A stretch of DNA of 64,000 nucleotides from Metellina segmentata (taxonomy: Eukaryota; Arthropoda; Arachnida; Araneae; Tetragnathidae): assembly GCA_947359465.1 (NCBI GenBank), contig OX375872.1, positions 5,144,741 to 5,208,740 on the forward strand, in the 5' to 3' direction. The position numbers and the translations under genes were made by a program. This document shows positions 13,566 through 24,189 of this stretch, piece by piece. Each line of letters begins with the position of its first letter. The stretch's first letter is position 1. Below the pieces are notes generated by a model. That model was not told where the DNA came from. It did no database searches and saw nothing but the letters and a program-made list of their open reading frames with translations.

Positions 13566-14305
13566 CTCTTCTGTGTCAGTAATTGGAAAATATTCGTCTT
13601 GAAATTTGAACCTGGCGTAAATAACGTTATTTACTCATTTTTTCTCTTCTAGATTGTACTTGCCATTGAGTAGGTATAGGTGGAGAAAGGTGAGGGAAAT
13701 ACACCTTGTTTGGCAACATATCGCGAATATAACGGTCGTGATACTACTTCGCCACAGATATTTGACAAGTTTCACTTATCTGATGAACATTTCCTATAAA
13801 ATCCTTTTTCTCGTTTTGTGATAAGCGTTTTTGGATATGCTTCATAACTCCCAACAGCGGGGTTTGTTGATTTAAATCATGTTTACTTTCCTACAATAAT
13901 AAGTGAATAATGAGAGTGACTGTATAAATTTAATATGTTGAGAGTCGAGACTAATATCCGAAATTAAGAGCTCAAATTTTAAAAAAATACTGTAAATTGT
14001 GTAGTGACTAAATTTTTTATCTACCAGACAGATTTAAGAAAAAGCGTAGTTTCTTTATTACATAAGTGAAAGTTCAGACAAAAATGTTATCTTTACAGAA
14101 GGTAATTATAGTTTATAAAACATACATTACTATTTCATTCACAGATGACTTATCTGTAGTTTTTCACATTTTTATGATCCAAATGTAATTAAATATTGGA
14201 AAATATAAGGAACGTACTTCACTTGAAGTAAAATAACTTACCAAAATAATAATCAGTAATGTTTAGGTTGGTAATCACGCCAAGCTTGCAGTCATACGTA
14301 CAAGT

Positions 14306-14430
14306 AGGAATGTCAATAACCGGTTGACTCGGTTTTTTCGTTTCGGTTAACCGGTTTTTCTTTCAGTGTTTTTTTGGCTCGGTTATAACCGCGGTTGTTA
14401 TTTTAAAAACTAATAACCGGAAAATAAACC
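14306..14430. repeat. AACCGGTT/CGGTTATAACCG-rich repeat
   Basis: A cluster of palindromic CGGTTA/TAACCG motifs, of the kind found near the ends of some hAT elements. A similar cluster lies at 19858-19950. The two flank a BED zinc-finger exon and several younger insertions, so they might be the ends of one disrupted element. I could not define terminal inverted repeats or a target duplication. Confidence 0.4.
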
Positions 14431-14521
14431 GGCCCCGAAAATTCAAGAAAATTATGTTCGTGGCTTGTGTTTATGGAATGCAAATGGTTCTTTTTTCGTA
14501 ACTGAATTTTCAAGAATCATA

Positions 14522-15100
14522 TCTCGAATATTATAAAAGGAAGTGTTTATCCTATAGAGCGCATTGTCCTGATGAATCTTTGGCACTTACTGTAATGAGA
14601 TTTGGCACACAGGTAGTCCGAATTTTTAGCAATTTTAGAGTCGTGTGTATTGTGAATTTAATAGTTTTTTTCATCATTCTTCCTTCCGCGGATTGAAAAA
14701 CCATCAGAATTTAGACTTTTCGCCCTGACGTCAGCCTTTGGAACCATGCCAAATTTTCACATCTCCCGTCTAGAAGAGGACACATTCGAATGACCTTCGT
14801 TTGTTTCGAGATTCATTAATTCTGATTTCCTGCGAAACGTATTCCAATGAAGTAAAAGATATTACCAAAGTTATCACTGGCGTTCTTCAGTGTTTTTTTC
14901 TATCTCAGCGATCGTTAAAGTAGAATAAAAATTTTAACGGATGTGAAATCTGCGGAAAATTTTACACCAGATAGATACCTTTTACGTTTAATTTTCGCAA
15001 GAGATTGTGACGTCACGTAAACTTTCGCTTATCAAATATAAACAGATTGCATTTACTGCCCTTCGCGTTAAAATAAAAACAGATTACATTTCCTGCCATA
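14522..15100 (+). mobile_element. Non-autonomous Helitron-like copy A
   Basis: Begins with TCTCGAATATTATAAAAGG, a mutated form of the family's 5' terminus. It continues through the family marker GGCACTTACTGTAATGAG, then a block with TGACGTCAGCCTTTGGAACC and GAGATTGTGACGTCACGT. The same succession of blocks occurs in copies at 22215 (+) and 21830 (-). There is no coding capacity. A clean 3' CTAG end was not found. Confidence 0.55.
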
Positions 15101-15115
15101 TTCCATTATTGGCTC

Positions 15116-15234
15116 TGACCGTAGTTCCAAATTACGAGGTGTTGTTCTCGGATCTTTCCCTTGAGGGACTGATCCCGGACCGTCGTTAATAGCCCGTTGT
15201 GTTGCTCTAGTACGATGTTAACTAAAATTACCAT
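15116..15234 (+). repeat. tRNA-derived SINE, 3' half only
   Basis: Matches the 3' portion of the full-length SINE described at 17798-18124 (AATTACGAGGTGTTG, then ACTGATCCCGGACCGTCG, then GTTGCTCTAGTACG). The tRNA-like head is missing, as expected for 5'-truncated retroposition. Confidence 0.75.
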
Positions 15235-15530
15235 CCATTATTGGCAAGTTCTTCAAAGACATTAAAATTATCATCAATTCCTCTTATAAAAATTCTTAAC
15301 TGGGCTACATGACATGTCCGTTAATTCATCCGAAGCGAGAGAAAAGAATGGACAAGGATTTGTAGTTGCTGAGATACATCCCTAAAGACTTACTCGATAC
15401 ATCTGGTAACCGTCTGCTTTCCTTTCAATACCTTTATTACCAAGATGGTGTGCAAATATTTGGAGACAGGGCTGAAGAATTGAAGTGAGAGCACTCCTGT
15501 GTTCAAAGTATGTATTCAGTTATGGATAAG

Positions 15531-17250
15531 CAGGGCCGCCCATAAGGGGGGACAAACCCGACAAATGTCGGGGGGCCCGGACGTTTAAAGGGCCCGCGGC
15601 CCCAAGGTTTGTTCAAGAAATTATCTGCCTCATTTTAGGGTTATTTTCCGAATTTGACAAAAAATATCGAACAGAAAATATTATTTTCAAGTCCTTAAAA
15701 CGTCTCCGTCAAGGTGGTCTCACATTTTCACCAGTGTAAGGTCTACGACAACGACTAGTTGATTTACATGCCACAAGGAGTAACGAAATAGTAAGCACGT
15801 TCTTCAACTTCATAAACCAGCTTTACAATTTCTTTAGTGCGAGCCCACGGTGATGGGAACTGCTTCTAAAACACACGGATGGGAGGTCTCTACACGGTCT
15901 TTGTGAGACAAGATGGAGTGCAAGAATTGAGGCAGTGAAACCTATGTCTGAAAAACTACCTGACGTTTTAAAGGTACTTCAAAATGTAAAAAATCAGTAG
16001 TTTATCGTAAGAGGAAACGGCGGAAGAGTAAATGGATTCCTCAATTATTTTTCAAAATTTAAAACTTTAATTCTGTTAAATATTTGGAAAGACATACTAG
16101 AGCAAATTAATACAAGATATTTAATCCGTCAATCATAATATATCTCCCTTGATACCGAAATGAATAACATTAAAGCGTTAACTGAAACATTAGATAAAGA
16201 TTTAAGAAAATAATGGCCTGTATAAATAGAGCTAATGAAACAGCTTCTAATTATGGGTATAGATGCAGAATTTTCCAAAAAAAGAGGACGGAAAAGTAAG
16301 CTTTTTTTTTTTTTTCGAGAAAGGAAGCTTTTGAAGTGGAAAGAGAAATGCCTGAAGTATTAGAAACCGAAGAAACAAAATTCAAAAGTTCAGTTTTTGA
16401 TATAGTAATCAATAAAATAGTTTCTCAGTTAGAATCAAGTTATGAGCAAATGAAAAAAACATATGCAATACATTCGAAGCCATATTAAAAATAAATTATA
16501 ATTCTAATGACAACAACAACGCACTTAAAAAATTAATTGAAAGCTATCCAGATGATTTAAGCCACCATCTCATCAATGAAATTCAGATGTACAAGACCGT
16601 TCGCGAAGCTACTTTTTCACATTAAGTTAAGTTAGAAAATATAGGTCTTCCACTCTCCCTTTTAATGATATCTGTAGATTAAAATTGCAATCTATTTTCC
16701 CAGAACTTTGCATAGCTTTAAGAATTTTGTTTTCTCTTCCCATCACTGTGGCTTCTGGTGAAAGGATTCAGTAAACTATCTATAATCAAAAATCATTTAC
16801 GATCTACTTTGGGCCAAGAAAAATTTGAATCATCTTAGAATATTTTTAATTGAGCATGAACAGGCTTGCAAAATGAGCTTCCTTGCAAAAGTTTTCGGTG
16901 TTTTGAATAGTCTTCAGCGTCCAAGGTATGATTTTACATGGGTTTCTCTCACAATCTTTTTATAGAGATATTTATTGTAGTTTTCTGATCATATCCTTAT
17001 CGAAGTCCTGCTCGATCGCAAAGTGGACACACATCGAGCTTTAGGCGTATAACGCATATACATATTTAATTCCATAATTACTTACCAGTTCATTATTTAT
17101 TTACTGTGGGTTTGCTTGTACATTTCTGAAGTTGGGTATTTGTAAATATATGAATACTTGAGAAAATAAAAACTTCCTACACAAGGAAAAAGCTTAGGGG
17201 CCCGCACGAAAGTTTTGTCGGGGGGCCCGTGAAATTTATGGGCGGCCCTG
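15531..17250 (+). mobile_element. hAT DNA transposon with inverted termini and 8-bp target duplication
   Basis: Starts with CAGGGCCGCCCATAA and ends with its inverse TTATGGGCGGCCCTG. It is flanked by a perfect 8-bp duplication TGGATAAG (15523-15530 and 17251-17258), the hallmark of hAT insertion. Inside are decayed pieces of a hAT transposase. The clearest is a C-terminal dimerisation-like stretch at about 16735-16840 (LSIIKNHLRSTLGQEKFES). Stops and frameshifts are frequent, so it cannot encode an active enzyme. The family resembles zinc finger MYM-type/P52rIPK-like hAT elements; that assignment is from memory of the family. Confidence 0.85.
16020..16910 (+). pseudogene. Decayed hAT transposase
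   Basis: Short in-phase islands in changing frames: an NGFLNYFSKF-like segment near 16030, a helical segment near 16510-16620 (NNNALKKLIESYPDDLSHHL), and a hATC-like C-terminal segment ending near 16840. Multiple stops separate them. Boundaries are approximate. Confidence 0.55.
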
Positions 17251-17344
17251 TGGATAAGTAGGATAATTCAAACGGATAAGTAGGCGCCACTTGTAATCAT
17301 CCAATGCGCTACGTTTGGTCTATGCTGAGTCATTTTTCTTATTC

Positions 17345-17450
17345 CCATCCTAAATTACGAGGTGTTGTCCAAGGATCTTTCTCTTAAGGGATTGATAACC
17401 GTCGTCAATAGCCCGTTGTGTTGCTCTAGGACGACGTTAACTAAAAATTA
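17345..17450 (+). repeat. tRNA-derived SINE, 3' fragment
   Basis: Contains the SINE tail (AATTACGAGGTGTTGTCC, then CGTCGTCAATAGCCCG, then GTTGCTCTAGGACGACG). It is immediately followed by a second copy in the same orientation. Confidence 0.7.
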
Positions 17451-17465
17451 CCAATTATTCTCTTC

Positions 17466-17648
17466 CTCTGATTCACGTTGGGTTGGCGTGGAAGTTTGGA
17501 GAGTGGGGTGCCAGCTCAGGTGTTGCTTCGTCATCTGACCGTGGTTCAAAATTACGAGGTGTTGTCCTCGGATCTTTACCTCAAGGGACTGATCCCGGAC
17601 AGTCGTCAATAGCCCGTTGTGTTGCTCTAGTACGACGTTAATTAAACA
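17466..17648 (+). repeat. tRNA-derived SINE, 5'-truncated copy
   Basis: Starts within the SINE body (TTCACGTTGGGTTGGCGTGG) and runs to the 3' end (TACGACGTTAATTAAACATT, then ACCATT). It lacks the tRNA-like head. Confidence 0.75.
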
Positions 17649-17709
17649 TTACCATTACCTTTGATAGTGTTAGGTTTATGTAATTATTAGTTACGGACAC
17701 TGAGCTTCA

Positions 17710-18215
17710 GTTTTCATTCCACCGTCTAACTTCGTTGAATGTTTGGAAATATTTTGCTAAATTTAATAAAAACGAAGATCAATGTAATTTTGGTCGGTAA
17801 TGGTAATTTTCGTTAATGTCGTACTAGAGCAACACAACAGGCTATTGACGACGGTCCGGGATCAGTCCCTTGCGGGAAAGATCCGAGGACAACACCTCGT
17901 AATTTTGAGCCACGGTCAGATGACAAAGCAACACCTGAGCTGGCACCCCACTCTCCAAACTTCCACGCCAACCCAACGTGAGGACTTTCGGCCACGACAG
18001 ATTTAAGGTGCACCAGCCGCCTCTACACCATACGCTTACAAACATCCATGCCGGTACCCGGATTCGAACCAGGAACCTTCCGATCTAGAGGCTAACACCT
18101 TAACCACTATACCGGTTGGTCGGCTAATTTTGGTCGGAAGCCAATTCAAATTGGAGGAGGAACCTCGAATTTACGGCAACATCTCAAGTACAAACATCCG
18201 AATTTTCAAGATGAA
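17710..18215 (+). pseudogene. BED-type zinc-finger exon split by a SINE
   Basis: If the SINE and one target duplication are ignored, a continuous frame runs from about 17711 to a GTAAGT donor at about 18220. It shows a BED-finger pattern: aromatic VWKYF, then a Cys, then GGGTSNLRQHLKYKH supplying the His pair. The usual second Cys is absent (CNFG). BED fingers are typical of hAT transposases and ZBED genes derived from them. The SINE at 17798-18124 sits in the middle, bounded by 13-bp repeats. The downstream transposase body was not found, so the parent element is incomplete. Confidence 0.6.
17798..18124 (-). mobile_element. Full-length tRNA-derived SINE with 13-bp target duplication
   Basis: Read on the - strand, the head begins GCCGACCAACCGGTATAG and carries a pol III A box (TAGTGGTTAAGG) and a perfect B box (GGTTCGAATCC). 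A tRNA-unrelated body of about 250 bp follows, ending in AATTACCATTACC. Flanking copies of TAATTTTGGTCGG (17785-17797, 18125-18137) are the target duplication. With the copy at 54146 this is the reference copy for the family. It is non-coding and would rely on a LINE reverse transcriptase. Confidence 0.9.
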
Positions 18216-18329
18216 AAGGTAAGTTTAAATACTTTTTCCTTTTAACCTTTCAGTAAATGGGTTGAGTGCCCCCACAAAACTTCAAACCTTTTTCCGTAAA
18301 AATGTTAACGACATTTAGCGTTTTTTATA

Positions 18330-19831
18330 CAGGGTGGTCCCGAATTCATGGTACAAACTTTAATGGTAGGTACAGGACATTGTAACAATGATTTATTGTA
18401 TAGGAATGTATAGTCGCAAGTGACGCGGTGAGGCGTAAACAGGGGAAATAAAAGGAAAGAGAAATGGAGTGATCGGTTGGTATCATTGCCGGTAGAGGGC
18501 AGTAGATGTCTAGCCGCTGTTGAACATGATGCATCGCAGTAGGGAAAAGCGCCATTCACAATTGTGCTGCCGTAGACGATGGGTGACTTTACGTATGCAG
18601 AAAAAGCAGACATGCATTACATGTACGGCCGTGCAAATGGTAACGGCAGAGCTGCGTTACGAATGTATCGCGCGGAGTATCCTGATCGACGAATGCCGGA
18701 TCATAGAATTTTTCAACGGTTACATCGTCAACTTTGTGAAACAGGTGCGTTCGACGTCAACAGACATGGCGCTGGTCGAGTAAGAGCTGTACGCACTCCA
18801 AGGCTGGAAGAAAGCATCTTGAACATTGTGGCTGATAGACCCGAGTCAAGTACAAGAACTGTTGCGCGTGACGTAGGTGTGAGTCATCAGACTGTATGCA
18901 GAGTGTTAAACGAAAATCGCTTACACCCCTTCCATTTTCAGAAAGTACAAGCATTGAATCCGGCAGATTATCCTCGCCGCGTGAACTTCTGCCTGTGGGT
19001 GATGCAGCAATGTGCGTTGCAGCCGGATTTCGTAGATTATGTGCTATTTACAGATGAAGCGACATTTTCACGCGAGGGTGTTTTAATGCGCACAATTCCC
19101 ATGTGTGGGCAACCGATAATCCACATGCAACGCGTCGACATGCGTTTCAACAACGTTTCAGTATTAATGTGTGGGCTGGTATTGTGAACGACTTTTTGAT
19201 TGGCCCATACTTACTACCCACGCGGCTCACTGGCGGAAGCTATCTTATTTTTCTGAAAGAAGTGTTACCACAACTGCTGCATGATGTTCCGATCGCCATT
19301 CGTAACCGCATGTGGTTTCAGCACGATGGGGCGCCAGCACACTTCAGCATTGATGTACGGAATTACCTGAATGCCACGTTTGGTACTCGATGGATTGGGC
19401 GTGGTGGACCAGTCCCTTGGCCACCCCGATCTCCCGATTTATCGAGCCTCGATTACTTTTTATGGGGACATCTAAAGCATCTTGTTTATGAGACTCCAGT
19501 TGACTCAGATGAGGATCTCGTCGCTCGCTTATCTGTAGCTGCTGCAGGTGTGCGTGAAATACCAGGCATCTTTGAACGTGTACGCCAATCGCTCCACCGA
19601 CGCTGTCAAGCATGTATCGATACTGGTGGACGCAATTTTGAACAATTACTGTAAACATGACACTTGTCAACAACGCTTTCAATAAAATCTTTGTTTTTCC
19701 TTTCGGCCATTATTTCCCCTGTTTTCGCCTCACCGCGTCACTTGCGACTATACATTCCTATACAATAAATCATTGTTACAATGTCCTGTACCTACCATTA
19801 AAGTTTGTACCATGAATTCGGGACCACCCTG
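18330..19831 (+). mobile_element. Tc1/mariner-superfamily transposon with 122-bp terminal inverted repeats
   Basis: Starts CAGGGTGGTCCC and ends GGGACCACCCTG, flanked on both sides by a TA duplication (18328-18329, 19832-19833). The first 106 bases of the two termini are identical when one is reverse-complemented; one mismatch and 15 more matching bases follow (18330-18451 and 19710-19831). Such identity points to a recent insertion. It carries a single transposase gene with one frameshift. It sits in older repeat DNA between the BED exon and the 19.86-kb CGGTTA cluster. Confidence 0.92.
18579..19654 (+). pseudogene. Transposase of the 122-bp-TIR element, DD41D type, one frameshift
   Basis: The frame from ATG 18579 gives an N-terminal helix-turn-helix region of the DUF4817 type seen in many arthropod transposases. 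A second HTH-like segment follows (ARDVGVSHQTVCRVLNENR). The first catalytic Asp is in FTDEATF. Just after it, near 19080-19090, the frame is lost: the continuation lies in another frame, consistent with a one-base loss in a T run. That frame runs on to the stop with the second Asp (WFQHDGAPAHF) and a third Asp in SPDLSSLDYFLWG. Forty-one residues separate the second and third Asp, so the triad is DD41D, not the DD34D of classical mariner. Apart from the one lesion the gene looks complete. Confidence 0.85.
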
Positions 19832-19857
19832 TATACAACGAAATAGAAACATCTTGA

Positions 19858-19950
19858 GGTTTTTTAAAAATCGGTTATTTTTAAACCGGTTTTTTTGTTT
19901 TTTGACTCGGTTATAACTGGACGAAAAATAAAAGCGGTTATTTTGTACGA
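19858..19950. repeat. CGGTTA/TAACCG-rich repeat, partner of the 14.3-kb cluster
   Basis: AT-rich stretch with AAACCGGTTTTTTTG, TTTTGACTCGGTTATAACTG and AAGCGGTTATT. It shares the GACTCGGTT and CGGTTATAAC strings with 14306-14430. Possible terminal region of an old, now interrupted element. Confidence 0.4.
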
Positions 19951-20173
19951 TACGGTACTAGGAATCTATCCTAAGAAGCTTTTTCTTTGCATCCTATAGC
20001 ACAGCAAAAATGTATCATGATTTTATCCAGCTTTTAAAGAGTTTTAAAATACTATGAGAGTAGAGAATGCAGTTACAGCGAACCCAAATTTGAACCACAA
20101 GTCACATGACTTGATCTTGTCCAGAGAGGGGTTGTAATTTCTCTATCTACTATTCCTACTCTAAGGTTGAAGT

Positions 20174-20453
20174 GCCGACCAATCGGTATAGTGGTTAAGG
20201 TGTTAGCCTCTAGATCGGAAGGTTCGAATCCGGGTCCGGGCATGGATGTTGTAAGCGTATGGTGCGAAAGTCCTCACGTTGGGTTAGTGTAAAAGCTTGG
20301 AGAATGGGGTGCCAGCTCAGTGTTGCTTCGTCATCTGCTCATGGCTCAAAATTACGAGGTATTATCCTCGGACCTTTCCCTTAAGGGACTGATCCCGGAC
20401 CGTCGTCAATAGCCCGTTGTGTTGCTCTAGTACGACGTTAACTAAAATTACCA
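20174..20453 (+). mobile_element. tRNA-derived SINE with both ends but an internal deletion
   Basis: Has the head with A box (TAGTGGTTAAGG) and B box (GGTTCGAATCC) and a complete 3' end. About 33 bases between the head and body, present in the other full copies, are missing. A short flanking repeat TTGAAG may be the target duplication. Confidence 0.85.
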
Positions 20454-20924
20454 TTGAAGCCCAGCCACGAATGGTTTTTCTGTGGAAATTCAGGTAAGCA
20501 CAATTTTCCTGATGCATGCATTTCAAATGTAAGTTTTTTATGACAGTTATATTTTAATAAAGTATGGTTAGTTACAGTGAGTAATTGAAAATTATGTTTT
20601 TCATAATTCATAAAAGCACATTAGAATAGCAATACACTGTTCCTGATATTCTTAATCAACTGACTAGATGCATTGTTTTTGTTCACAAATATGACACAGC
20701 AATGTATTTGGTTGATAGATTAATTGTTTTTAACTAGCACCTTTTGTTTTCATTTTTTTGTGACTTAAAGTTTCGTGTAAATATTTGAAAATAGCCACTG
20801 CTCGGTCACTACGGCGTTCCGTGACCGTGACAGTTCCAAAAAGATCGAAAACATTGGTTCACGGGAGAAAAAAACCCGAATAAATATATCTAAATAAAAA
20901 ACGAATTTTTGGTCTGCTTCGCAA

Positions 20925-21830
20925 ACCAAATGGGAATTTATAGCCTATTGGATAACAGCTATAACGGAGTTGCCCGTGGGAATTTGTAGCCTATGGGATA
21001 ACAGCATCACGGCGTTGCCCGTAGCAAACCAACACCACGGGCAACACTCATTGTCAAATGCAGCCAAATTCGAATTGCGAAGAGATCCAATCGGCGTGAC
21101 GTCACAATCTCTTACGAAAACACAAATATTTACTTGAAAATTATTTAATAAAAGGAAATCAACTGTATAAGGTATCTGTCTGGTGTACAGATTTTCGCAG
21201 ACTTCAAATCCGTTGAAATTTGTAATCTGTCTTTAAATGATCCCGATTTTACAAAAAAGAACTGAACAATGGCAGTCAAAATTATTTTTATTTGTTTTTA
21301 TTACCTTCACTGAAATTGTATGAGCGCAGAAAAGGGAATCTGTTGATTTCTCAAACGCCGCGTGATGTCACATCTCGCGAAAATATTTGATAGATTCAAT
21401 TTAAAAATTTATTTAAAGAAAATCATATTTTTGGGTATCTTTTTTTAATGTGAAATTTTCCGCAGATTTCAAATCCGTTTAAATTTTTGCTAAATCTTTA
21501 ACGATCTAGGAGATAGAAAAAAGAACTAATTAGCTCCTGTTAAAATTTTATTTGTTTTTTATCGTCTGCTGGAAAATCATTCCGCCGCGCAAAATGAAAA
21601 CTTAAAAAATAAGAATCTGATTTTCTGTGCTGTAGCGTTCAATAATAATTAAATTTCATTAAATTTATTTTAAAATGTTCTAAATTGAAGTTTAAAATTT
21701 GCCGCGACCCAAAAATTGCAAAAAATTCGGACTACCTGTGTGCCAAATCCCATTACTGTAAGTGCCATAGATTCGTCAGGACTTTGATCACAGAAAACAG
21801 ACAAACACTTCCTTTTCTAATATTAGAGAT
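20925..21830 (-). mobile_element. Non-autonomous Helitron-like copy C
   Basis: On the - strand it starts near 21830 (TCTAATATTAGAAAAGGAAG) and contains the family marker GGCACTTACAGTAATGGG. It shares the GAGATTGTGACGTCAC block with copy A. The distal part carries the tandem repeat at 20932-21023 and a hairpin-like GGTTTGCGAAGCAGACC that may be near its 3' end. Not coding. Confidence 0.55.
20932..21023. repeat. Tandem duplication of a ~46-bp unit
   Basis: Two adjacent copies beginning GGGAATTTATAGCCTATTGG and GGGAATTTGTAGCCTATGGG, each ending in GTTGCCCGT, with a few substitutions between them. Confidence 0.75.
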
Positions 21831-21964
21831 GTGACCTACTGATTTAAAAAATTATTTGGGTGGTTTGAATGTTGAGACTTCTAGTTCATTCCAGACAGTT
21901 ATTGGGAATGAATATTTCTTGATGCTGTCTCAAGCAATTGTTTCGAGGTAATTTGTTAATTAAC

Positions 21965-22025
21965 TACTAGACTAGAGGAACACAACGGGCTATTGACGAC
22001 GGCTCGGGATCAATCCCTTCGGGGA
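21965..22025 (-). repeat. tRNA-derived SINE, 3' fragment
   Basis: Contains the complement of the SINE 3' region (AACACAACGGGCTATTGACG, then GGATCAATCCCTT). Only about 60 bp remain. Confidence 0.6.
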
Positions 22026-22214
22026 TTGACTTGAGCAACTGTTTCTAGGAATGTGATGCGAGAGCAATACCCTGAGGAATGTTTTACCTGAATACTTAAA
22101 ATTTCAAAAAAGGTCCTTTTACATCGAGTCTGGTTTCCTTAATGTCTTGGGTGTGATTCGGCTTCAAAGACCTAATTGTGGTGATGCGTTTGTTTTCTTG
22201 TACAGAAAGGTTAC

Positions 22215-23130
22215 TCTCTACTATTATAAAAAGAAATGTTTGTTTATTGCCCGCAGTCCTGACGAATCTATGGCACTTTCAGTAATGGGATTTGGCACGC
22301 AGGTAGTCCGAATTTTTTGCAATTTTTGGGTCGCGGCGAATTTTAAAAGTCTATCTAGAACATTTTAAAATGAATTTAATAGTTTTTTTCACCGTTCTTT
22401 CTTTTTTCGGGTAATGATAATGGTAATTTGAATTAACGTCGTACTAGAGCAACACAATGGGCTATTGACGACGGTCCGGGATCAGTCCGTAAGGGAAACA
22501 TCCGAGGACAACACCTTGTAATTTTGAACCAATGTCAGATGACGAGGCAACACCCGAGCTGGCACCCTACTCTCCAAACTTCCAATCCAACGTGAGGACT
22601 TTCGGCCACGACAGATTTAAGGTGCCGCCTCTACACCATACACTCACAAACATACATTCCCGGATTCGAACCAGGAACCTTCCTATCTAGAGGCTAACAT
22701 CTTAACCACTATTCCGGTTCTTCTTTCGGGAAATGACGAATCATCAAAATTTAGACTTTTCTCCCTCACGTCACTATTGACGTCAGCCTTTGGAACCATT
22801 TCAAGTTTTTTTCATCTTCCGTCTTGAATGGGAGCGAACAGATTCGAATGAAATTCGTTTCATTCATTTTGATTTCCTGAGAAACGGATTCGAGTGAAAC
22901 AAAAGAATATTGAAGTTATCACAGGCTTCTCCGTCGCTTTTTTTCGATCTCAGCGATCGTTAAAGATAGAATAAAAATTTTAAGGGATTTGATTAAGCGT
23001 TTGATTTTCTTTTAATAAATAATTTATCAATTAAATATTTATATCTTTTGGCAACCCCCACGAAAAGAACTGGCAACGCCGTTATGACTGTTATCCAATA
23101 GGTTACGAATTCCTATTTGGTTTGACCACT
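22215..23130 (+). mobile_element. Non-autonomous Helitron-like copy B, containing a SINE
   Basis: Starts TCTCTACTATTATAAAAAG and carries GGCACTTTCAGTAATGGG and the CAGCCTTTGGAACCAT block. After removal of the SINE at about 22418-22720 the sequence continues colinear with copy A. The 3' boundary is approximate. Confidence 0.6.
22418..22720 (-). mobile_element. tRNA-derived SINE inserted in Helitron copy B
   Basis: Nearly full copy on the - strand with the B-box complement (GGATTCGAACC) and the head near 22705. Flanking sequences TTTCGGGTAATGA and TTTCGGGAAATGA are a 13-bp target duplication with one difference. Confidence 0.8.
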
Positions 23131-23787
23131 AACCACATAAAAGCAACTGGTAGCTAGTTTTCTATAAATGTCCAGTTGGTTTGTTTAGTTCACTTCCTAT
23201 TTTAATTGACTCGAAAACAAAGTGACCATGCATATCTATTTAATCCATTGAGATGAGAACATAAGATAAGTGTTTCTTCGCACATCCGTAAACTTCCAAT
23301 TTTTGTTCGACTCACAATTGTCAGTAGAAAAAAGGTATATTAGAAACAGTACCACGCAACACACACCATCGTTACCTATGAATATGTAATTGTTTAGATA
23401 AGTTGTATATAATTTCAAAATTGTTTCAAACAATGCAATAACTTCTATGGAGTTAGTTCACTAACCTACATTATACATGACTGCTTTCAAATTCTCACTT
23501 TTTTCATGTCTGCGATGCAGATTTACAGTTCATTGAGGCAAGCTTCTTATTCTTGTATGTTATGCATAATCTGCTTCGTGTGCTTTGGAACATGAATATA
23601 CACTGGCATAAAATTCCACACAAAAAAAAAAGAGCTTTATAAACGATATTTGGGAGGAGTCTTTGCACATCTGAGAGATGACGCCTATTCAAATTTCGCG
23701 CTAGACGAATACTATGAACATGCAAATCAAATTTGCTTTAAATACGCGATGTAAACTTCGTGAGCGTTATTCATCGTCCTGTAAGAT

Positions 23788-23817
23788 AAAGTAATTTTAA
23801 TTAACGTTGTACTAGAG
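23788..23817 (-). repeat. SINE 3' end, left of a hAT insertion
   Basis: AATTTTAATTAACGTTGTAC then TAGAG is the complement of the SINE 3' terminus. The rest of this SINE resumes at 26644 on the other side of the hAT element. Confidence 0.65.
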
Positions 23818-24189
23818 CAGGGGTGGCCAACCTTTTTGGGAAGAGTGACACTATCTGAAGAAAAAAAATTATGCGTGCCACTTCCAACATATTCAAAAAT
23901 ATAAAAAGATGAAAAAATGGAATTTATAGGATGATTATGGGATTTTTGCGCAAATAGCACTTTTTTTCTTCTTCTATGTAAGTGAGTAGTGCAGATTTAA
24001 AAAATAATATAGTAAATAAAACAAAAGTAGTGCAGATTTAAAAAATAATATAAATAAAACAAAAGTACAAACTTTGATTTTATTGTTAATAAGCATTTTT
24101 AAAGGTTCAGTCAGTTAGGTTATGTATTAAAAAAAATGAATAACTTGAAACATTTAATTCGAAGTAATTATTAAACAGTCAGTACTTAA

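Noticed and set aside
17813..18045. Several overlapping open frames on both strands
   Set aside because: All fall inside the GC-richer SINE, and similar frames recur in the copy at 54146-54483; SINEs are non-coding.
18056..18124. tRNA gene on the - strand (and its equivalents at 20174 and 54417-54483)
   Set aside because: It is the tRNA-like head of a multi-copy SINE with target duplications, not an independent tRNA.
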